Origin: Actinomycetota bacterium
GTDB lineage: Bacteria; Actinomycetota; Actinomycetes; Streptosporangiales; Streptosporangiaceae
Reading direction: 5' to 3'
NCBI GenBank assembly: GCA_003242605.1
Contig: QGUZ01000171.1
Location: forward strand, 1-10,509
DNA: 10,509 bases
The translations under genes and the position numbers were made by a program. The first letter of the stretch is position 1. Each line of letters starts with the position of its first letter. Shown one piece after another: positions 6,630 through 10,509 of the stretch. The notes below the pieces were generated by a model. It was not told the origin of the DNA. It saw only the letters and a program-made list of their open reading frames with translations, and did not search any database.

Positions 6630-7555
6630 CGGGCAACCTCCTCGAGCAGCCGGTCCCAGTCGCCCAGGAATCGGTGGAGCGAGTAACGTTCCAGGGCCGC
6701 GGCCCGGGCGGCCTTGCCCGCCTGCCGGGCGAGGGCCGGGTCGGCGAGGTAGGTGCGCACCGCCTCGGCGAGCACCTCGGGCCGGGTGGACACCACGCCC
6801 GCCTCCGGCGGTATCGCCTCCACCGCCTCGGTGGCGGCGAGCGCGACCACCGGCATGCCCATCGCCATCGCCTCCAGCAGCGCCAGCCCGAGCGAGGTCC
6901 ACCGGTACGGGTGCACGTAGACGCGGCGGCGGGCGAGCTCGCGGTGCATGCGCCACTGCGGCAGGTCGCCGTGCGGCGTGACGCCCGGCATGGCCAGCTC
7001 GGCGGTGCCCATGCCGTACACGTCGATCGGCGCGAAGCGGGGGAGCAGGTCGGTGCCCGCCACCCGCATGCGCCGGACCGGCTCGTTGATCACGGCGGCG
7101 GCGCGCGGCAGCTCCCCGGTGTAGCGGTGGCCGGGGTCGGGCACGCCGTGCTCGATCACCACGGTCCGGGTGCGGCCGGTGTCCCAGAACAGCCGGTTGA
7201 AGTGGGTGACGTGCACCAGGACGAGGTCGTCCCGGTCGGCGAGCGGATGCCTGCTCTGCGGCACGTCGCCCTTGGGGGTGTTGTGCTCCACGTAGACCAT
7301 GGGCACGTCGCCGCGGCCGAGCCAGCGGCGGGCGAGGTCGATCTCGTGCGGCCGCTGCAGCACGACCACGTCCACGTGCTCGTCGCGCAGCCGGTCGGGC
7401 GGGACCTCGATCGCGTTGTCCGGCCAGTCGTAGGTGGTGGCGCGGCCGAGCCCGTTGGGGCCGCGGTTCGGGGTGACCGGGACGAGGTACTCGTGCCGGC
7501 CGTGCACGAACGCGGTCATCCAGGATCCGTGCACGTGCCAGACCAGGATTCTCAC
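6626..7555 (-). CDS. GT-B glycosyltransferase (GT4-like C-terminal domain)
   Basis: This 309-residue protein begins RILVWHVHGSWMTAFVHG (2-19), a GT-B N-terminal strand and loop. It continues with DVVVLQRPHEIDLARRWLG (62-80), YVEHNTPKGDVPQSRHPL (88-105), HVTHFNRLFW (115-124) and TVVIEHGVPDPG (131-142). The GT4-like region is VYVHPYRWTSLGLALLEAMA (212-231), then GMPVVALA (233-240). The second Glu of EX7E is E228, but the position of the first is T220, so the canonical pair is not intact; YRWTSLGLALLEAM-type motifs exist in related bacterial glycosyltransferases, so it may still be active. GTG at 7555 is backed by AAGGAGG (7560-7566) and a GTGA overlap with the upstream GT9 stop; its TGA overlaps the next TTG. 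It probably adds one residue of the operon's glycan. Sugar and linkage cannot be told from sequence. Confidence 0.85.
   Translation of the reverse strand: MRILVWHVHGSWMTAFVHGRHEYLVPVTPNRGPNGLGRATTYDWPDNAIEVPPDRLRDEHVDVVVLQRPHEIDLARRWLGRGDVPMVYVEHNTPKGDVPQSRHPLADRDDLVLVHVTHFNRLFWDTGRTRTVVIEHGVPDPGHRYTGELPRAAAVINEPVRRMRVAGTDLLPRFAPIDVYGMGTAELAMPGVTPHGDLPQWRMHRELARRRVYVHPYRWTSLGLALLEAMAMGMPVVALAATEAVEAIPPEAGVVSTRPEVLAEAVRTYLADPALARQAGKAARAAALERYSLHRFLGDWDRLLEEVAR
6637..6643 (-). promoter_or_regulatory. Shine-Dalgarno deciding the TTG start of the GT4 gene
   Basis: On the - strand GAGGAGG lies seven bases before TTG at 6629-6627. It lies inside the last codons of the upstream glycosyltransferase. 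Its strength and spacing favour this TTG over the in-frame ATG four codons downstream. Confidence 0.7.
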
Positions 7556-8577
7556 GCGGCCTCCTTGACCAGACGGATAACGGCGCGGACCACCTCGCCC
7601 GGGGTCACGGAGCTCAGGCAGGGATGGCCGGCCACCGGGCAGACGCGCGCCCGCGATCCGGCGCACGGCGCCTCGGGGTCGCCGAGGAGCACGTGCGGCA
7701 CGCCGTACGGCGCCCACCGGGACGCGGGCACCGTCGGCGCGAACAGCGACACCACCGGCGTGCCCACCGCGGCGGCGAGGTGGGCCGGGCCGGTGTTGCC
7801 GGCGATCACGACCGACGCCCTCGCGAGCACGGCGGCGAGCTCGGCCAGGCTCGTCCGGCCGCCCAGGTCGAGGCCGTCGTCCCCGGCCACGCGCGCGGTC
7901 AGCGCACGGTCGGCCGGAGAGCCGGTGACGACGACCCGGAACCCCGCCTCGGCGAGCAGGCGTACGGCCCGCGCGCAGTGGCCGGGCGGCCAGGCCCTGG
8001 CCGGTACCGACGTACCAGGATGAATCACCACATACCCGTCATCTCTCACGAGATGTTCTACTTCGGGTAGGGGTTTGCGCACGGCGAGTAAACCGTCGTC
8101 GCACCGCGGGAACCCGGCCGCCGCGGCGAGCGAGAGCGCCCGCTCCGCCTCCGGCGGGTCGCCGTCGACGCGGTGCCGCAGGTCGAGCAGGGAACCCGGG
8201 TAGTCCTCGCAGATCGCCCCGATCCACGCCACCCCGGCGAGGCGCAGCAGCAGCGCGAGCGGCAGCGGCGACTGGTGGAACGAGGTGAAGATCAGGGCGC
8301 TGCGCACGCCCTCCGCGGCGACCGCGGCCACCAGCGCGTCCACCGCCTCCGCCCGCACCGGCTCGGGCTCCGGGTCGATCCACGGGGCGTGCCAGGTCAG
8401 CACGCGGTCCACGCCGGGCAGCAGCTCGGCCGCCTCCCGGCCGCGCGGGCCGGCGAGCATCACCACCCGGGACGCGCGCGCGGCGACCGCGCGGATCGCC
8501 GGGCCGGTGAGGAGCACGTCGCCCACGCTGTCGAGCCGGGCGACGAGTACCGGTGAGCCGAGATCGATGTCGGGCAC
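7552..8577 (-). CDS. GT9 family glycosyltransferase (heptosyltransferase-like), copy 3, first gene of the operon
   Basis: This 341-residue protein has full GT9 length. The N-terminal domain opens VLVARLDSVGDVLLTGPAIR (10-29). The C-terminal domain shows YVVIHPGTSVPARAWPPGH (182-200), VVVTGSPADR (215-224), LGGRTSLAELAAVL (238-251), GNTGPAHLAAAVGTP (260-274) and LFAPTVPASRWAPYG (278-292). Cysteines 305, 313 and 320, with GH before the last, form the classic GT9 C-terminal Cys pattern. GTG at 8577 follows GGGGAGGG (8582-8589) by four bases. The gene starts the five-gene - strand operon, and its stop overlaps the next GTG. Codons 162-194 (7996-8094) depart sharply from the gene's normal usage, with TTA at codon 163 plus AAA, CTA, GTA, AGA, ATT and TAT. 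This falls at the junction of the two Rossmann domains. A heptosyltransferase-like role is inferred from the family. Confidence 0.92.
   Translation of the reverse strand: MPDIDLGSPVLVARLDSVGDVLLTGPAIRAVAARASRVVMLAGPRGREAAELLPGVDRVLTWHAPWIDPEPEPVRAEAVDALVAAVAAEGVRSALIFTSFHQSPLPLALLLRLAGVAWIGAICEDYPGSLLDLRHRVDGDPPEAERALSLAAAAGFPRCDDGLLAVRKPLPEVEHLVRDDGYVVIHPGTSVPARAWPPGHCARAVRLLAEAGFRVVVTGSPADRALTARVAGDDGLDLGGRTSLAELAAVLARASVVIAGNTGPAHLAAAVGTPVVSLFAPTVPASRWAPYGVPHVLLGDPEAPCAGSRARVCPVAGHPCLSSVTPGEVVRAVIRLVKEAA
7996..8094 (-). other. Patch of AT-ending codons inside the first GT9 gene of the operon
   Basis: Of codons 163-194, 15 of 32 end in A or T (TTA, AAA, CTA, GAA twice, GTA twice, CAT twice, AGA, GAT, TAT, ATT, CCT, GGT), whereas nearly all codons before and after end in G or C. 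The reading frame and protein motifs stay intact through it, including HPGTS. It spans the linker leading into the nucleotide-sugar binding domain. Confidence 0.8.
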
Positions 8578-8764
8578 CGCACCCTCCCCTCAGGCGTGAC
8601 GGGGCCGAGGGAGGTACCTGCGTCGGCCGCACCGGCTCTCTGTTGCCCGTTATTCCGGATTTCGCACGTTTGAAACTGCACACTCCGGCTTCGTGACGGT
8701 TTGGGGTGCCGGGCGGTGGGCAGGCGGCTCGCCGTACCGCAACGGGTCGGGAAAGGGGGAGCAC
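8578..8764. promoter_or_regulatory. Divergent intergenic region between the GT operon and the BON gene
   Basis: These 187 bases must hold the promoters of both the - strand GT operon and the + strand BON/phosphoesterase pair. The stretch 8640-8680 is clearly AT-richer than its surroundings (GTTATTCCGGATTT and GTTTGAAACTG) and is the likeliest promoter core. I could not assign a convincing -35/-10 pair on either strand. A palindrome at 8603-8628 lies on the operon side. Confidence 0.5.
8603..8628. promoter_or_regulatory. 26-bp near-perfect palindrome, possible operator upstream of the GT operon
   Basis: The outer arms GGCCGA (8603-8608) and TCGGCC (8623-8628) are exact inverted copies. They share their centre (between 8615 and 8616) with the inner palindrome AGGTACCT (8612-8619). 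Eleven of 13 symmetric pairs match. It ends 25 bases before the operon's GTG and 13 before its Shine-Dalgarno. Full symmetry without a natural loop suits a dimeric DNA-binding regulator better than an RNA hairpin. No regulator gene is seen in the window. Confidence 0.5.
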
Positions 8765-9046
8765 ATGCCGGAGCGGACGCAGCCCGAGATGCTGCACGAC
8801 GCGCCGCACTACGTGGCCGCGCGCGTGCGGGAGGCGCTCGCGGCCGACGAGCGCACCAACGAGCTCGGCATCCGGGTCGACGTGCACGGCGACCAGGTCT
8901 ACCTGCGCGGCAGCGTCGGCTCCGCGGAGCGGCGCAGGTACCTCACCGAGGTCGCCCAGGAGGCGGCCCCGGGCACGACCGTGCACAACGAGTGCGACGT
9001 GGTGAGCGTGCGCACCGCGCAGGCGGAGGAGGACGAGCTGTTGTGA
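8765..9046 (+). CDS. Small BON-domain protein
   Basis: This 93-residue protein consists almost entirely of one BON domain (about residues 16-84): a helix YVAARVREALAADERTN (16-32), then IRVDVHGDQVYLRGSVGSAE (36-55), the hallmark beta-hairpin with its conserved glycine, then a second helix and V-HNECDVVSV (73-82). BON domains are known from OsmY and related proteins and are thought to bind membranes or ligands. Here there is no signal peptide or membrane segment, so the protein is probably cytoplasmic. The start is ATG at 8765, after GGGGGA (8755-8760); the frame stays open back to 8693, but the N-terminus from there does not look conserved. Its stop overlaps the metallophosphoesterase GTG (GTGA), so the two proteins are made together and may act together. 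Specific function unknown. Confidence 0.85.
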   Translation: MPERTQPEMLHDAPHYVAARVREALAADERTNELGIRVDVHGDQVYLRGSVGSAERRRYLTEVAQEAAPGTTVHNECDVVSVRTAQAEEDELL

Positions 9047-9825
9047 GCCCGGTCCGGATCGCGGCTGTCGGCGATGTGCACCTCGGTACCGACGCGCGGG
9101 GGTGGTACCGCCCCAGCCTCGCGGGCATCGAGGAGCGCGCGGACGTCCTCCTCCTCGCAGGCGACCTCACCCGGCACGGCACCCTCGAGGAGGGCCGGGT
9201 CGTGGCGGACGAGTTCCGCGGCCTGCCCATCCCGGTCGTCGCCGTGCTCGGCAACCACGACTACCACTCCGATGTGCAGCGGGAGATCGCCTCGATGCTG
9301 CGCGACGCCGGGATCACGGTGCTGATGAACGAATCGGTCGTGATCAAGTGCAACGGCACCCGGCTCGGCATCGTGGGCGGCAAGGGCTTCGGCGGCGGCT
9401 TCGCCGGGAAGTGCGCGAGCGAGTTCGGCGAGCGGGAGATCAAGGACTTCGTCGGCCACACCAAGCGCATCGCCGCCGAGTGGCGCGAGGCGCTGAAGAA
9501 CGTCGTCGCCGACCGCCGCGTCGTGCTCAGCCACTACTCGCCGGTAAAGGACACCCTGCTCGGCGAGCCCCCGGAGATCTACCCGTTCCTCGGCAGCTAC
9601 CTGCTCGCCGAGGCGGTCGACGCGGTCGGCGCCGACCTCATCGTGCACGGCCACGCGCACGCCGGAGTGGAGAAGGGCCTCACGCCCGGCGGCATCCGGG
9701 TGCGCAACGTCGCCCTGCCGGTGCTCAAGCGCGCCTACGCGGTCTACCACCTGCACGAGGAGGACCACGAGGAGGACGCGGAGGGCGCGCCGGAGCGCGA
9801 GCGCGAGTCCGCGGCGGCGTCCTAG
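9043..9825 (+). CDS. Calcineurin-like metallophosphoesterase
   Basis: This 260-residue protein has the full metal-ligand set of the family: D11 and H13 (GDVH), D41 (AGDLTRHG), N71-H72-D73 (LGNHDYH), H164 (LSHYSP) and H204/H206 (VHGHAHAG). These bind two metal ions and hydrolyse phosphomono- or diesters. It resembles the compact Icc/YfcE-like branch more than nucleases of the SbcD type, but the substrate cannot be told. An insert with KGFGGGFAGKC (114-124) lies between strands. The C-terminus is a charged tail (EEDHEEDAEGAPEREREs, from about 239) probably outside the fold. The start is GTG at 9043, overlapping the BON stop; GGAGGAGGA (9026-9034) lies a little upstream. No signal peptide, so cytoplasmic. 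The gene converges on gmhB with a hairpin between them. Confidence 0.92.
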   Translation: MSPVRIAAVGDVHLGTDARGWYRPSLAGIEERADVLLLAGDLTRHGTLEEGRVVADEFRGLPIPVVAVLGNHDYHSDVQREIASMLRDAGITVLMNESVVIKCNGTRLGIVGGKGFGGGFAGKCASEFGEREIKDFVGHTKRIAAEWREALKNVVADRRVVLSHYSPVKDTLLGEPPEIYPFLGSYLLAEAVDAVGADLIVHGHAHAGVEKGLTPGGIRVRNVALPVLKRAYAVYHLHEEDHEEDAEGAPERERESAAAS

Positions 9826-9935
9826 CACCGGCACGGTTCACTCCGGTACGGCCGGGCGGTCCCGACGGCGGTCGCGGGCGGTGCCGGCGGCGGGAGACGG
9901 AGACGCCGTGCGGCGTGCCCGGCCGCGGGCGGATC

Positions 9936-9962
9936 GATCGGCCGGGACCGGACCGGCCGGTC
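9936..9962. terminator. Strong hairpin between convergent genes
   Basis: GATCGGCCGG (9936-9945) pairs with CCGGCCGGTC (9953-9962) around a 7-base loop, nine Watson-Crick pairs and one U-G wobble when read on the + strand. There is no T-tract. Its place between the convergent phosphoesterase and gmhB genes suits a two-way terminator. The rest of the 161-base gap (9826-9986) shows nothing else I can name. Confidence 0.55.
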
Positions 9963-9998
9963 ACATCGTGAAGTCACACCGTGGCGTCACACCGCGGC
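9960..9998. repeat. Three tandem 13-bp repeats at the 3' end of gmhB
   Basis: The copies are GTCACATCGTGAA (9960-9972), GTCACACCGTGGC (9973-9985) and GTCACACCGCGGC (9986-9998). Copies 2 and 3 differ by one base; copy 1 is more diverged. On the - strand each contains a TGA, and because 13 is not a multiple of three these fall in all three frames. Copy 3 supplies the gmhB stop codon. Confidence 0.7.
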
Positions 9999-10509
9999 GC
10001 GGTCGCCGAGCGCGCAGGCGACGGCGGTGAGCAGGTCGGGGGCGGTCTCGGGCGCGGCCGCGATCTCCTCCGGCAGGGTGACCGGGGTCGGGACGAGGAT
10101 GCCGCGGGCGCCGGCCCGCGCCGCGGCCTCGACGTCGCGGCCGATGTCGCCGATCACGACGCAGTCGCGCGCGGCGACGCCGAGACGGCGCGCGGCGCGC
10201 AGGATCAGGCCGGGGCGGGGTTTGCGGCACGGGCAGCCGTCGGCCTCGCCGTGCGGGCAGATCTCCCACACGTCGAACGGGCCGAGCAGCTCCTCCACCC
10301 GGCGGTTCACCGCGGCGAGCTCCGCGGGCGTGACGAGCCCCCGGGCCACCCCGGACTGGTTGGTGACGATCCCCGTGCGCACCCCGGCGCGCCGTACCCG
10401 GGCGAGCGCGGCCGCGGCGCCCGGCATGGGGCGGACCGCGTCCGGGTCCCGGTTGTACGGCACGTCCGTCACGAGGGTCCCGTCGCGGTCGAACAGGATC
10501 GCGGCGGGC
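9987..10509 (-). CDS. gmhB: HAD-IIIA phosphatase, GmhB type (heptose bisphosphate phosphatase-like), 5' end outside the window
   Basis: 173 residues are visible and the frame is open to the right edge. Only the first few residues should be missing, since the family starts just before motif I. Motif I is LFDRDGTL (5-12; nucleophile D7, acid/base D9), motif II TNQSG (49-53), motif III K96 and motif IV GDIGRD (120-125). The zinc-binding loop C84-P-H86 ... C92-P-C94-RKP is typical of GmhB, which removes the 7-phosphate of D-glycero-D-manno-heptose 1,7-bisphosphate on the way to ADP-heptose; YNRDPDAVRPMPG (18-30) also fits. HisB-N shares this layout (histidinol-phosphate phosphatase), but three GT9 genes nearby favour heptose. 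A GTG at 10472 is not the real start because it would remove motif I. TGA at 9987-9989 lies in the tandem repeat. Confidence 0.85.
   Translation of the reverse strand, partial: PAAILFDRDGTLVTDVPYNRDPDAVRPMPGAAAALARVRRAGVRTGIVTNQSGVARGLVTPAELAAVNRRVEELLGPFDVWEICPHGEADGCPCRKPRPGLILRAARRLGVAARDCVVIGDIGRDVEAAARAGARGILVPTPVTLPEEIAAAPETAPDLLTAVACALGDRAAV

Noticed and set aside
4723..6636. A 637-codon - strand frame that would fuse an upstream segment to the SDR
   Set aside because: The upstream two thirds is the out-of-frame shadow of the GT4 gene. The SDR has its own ribosome binding site and GTG at 5418.
8039..8986. A 315-codon - strand frame spanning the divergent intergenic region
   Set aside because: It runs antisense to the BON gene and out of frame with GT9 copy 3; no motif is recognisable.
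8701..9042. N-terminal extension of the metallophosphoesterase across the BON gene
   Set aside because: The extension is Arg/Gly/Ala-rich shadow sequence. The conserved phosphoesterase fold begins right after GTG 9043.
1..10509. CRISPR array, tRNA, rRNA, insertion sequence or prophage remnants
   Set aside because: I saw no regularly spaced repeats, tRNA-like cloverleaf sequence, transposase or integrase motif on reading through the window.

Overview
The window has very high GC content, with almost every codon ending in G or C, frequent GTG and TTG starts, and genes packed with 4-base start/stop overlaps. This points to a monoderm actinobacterium, possibly of the Streptosporangiales or Streptomycetales type; the lineage is my inference. 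Most of the window is a glycosylation locus resembling the heptose arm of Gram-negative LPS core synthesis. It holds three GT9 (ADP-heptose:LPS heptosyltransferase-like) genes, two GT-B fold glycosyltransferases, the end of a GT2 glycosyltransferase, a short-chain dehydrogenase, and a HAD-IIIA phosphatase of the GmhB type.

Left part (1-3448, + strand): the 3' end of a GT2 gene, a GT9 gene and a complete DNA topoisomerase IB gene are chained by two ATGA overlaps. After an 81-base gap comes a DsbA/FrnE-like thioredoxin-fold gene with only one active-site Cys and a doubtful C-terminal tail that runs over a terminator-like hairpin.

Middle (3424-8577, - strand): a tightly coupled five-gene operon is read from right to left: GT9, GT-B, GT4, SDR, GT9. 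Every junction is a 4-base NTGA overlap and every start is GTG or TTG. The first gene contains a roughly 100-base patch of AT-ending codons, including a TTA, at the linker between its two Rossmann domains. A near-perfect 26-bp palindrome lies just upstream of its ribosome binding site. Downstream of the operon on the same strand is a small secreted lipoprotein gene, also with a TTA codon.

Right part (8578-10509): a 187-base divergent intergenic region separates the operon from a + strand pair, a cytosolic BON-domain protein coupled to a calcineurin-like metallophosphoesterase. The pair converges on gmhB, which enters from the right edge on the - strand. A strong hairpin and three tandem 13-bp repeats lie between them.

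Working model (inference): GmhB provides a heptose phosphate intermediate, enzymes outside the window complete ADP-heptose, and the GT9, GT4 and GT2 enzymes build a heptose-containing cell-surface glycan or glycolipid. The topoisomerase, DsbA-like protein and BON/phosphoesterase pair have no obvious role in this pathway. I see no tRNA, rRNA, CRISPR array, insertion sequence or phage gene.
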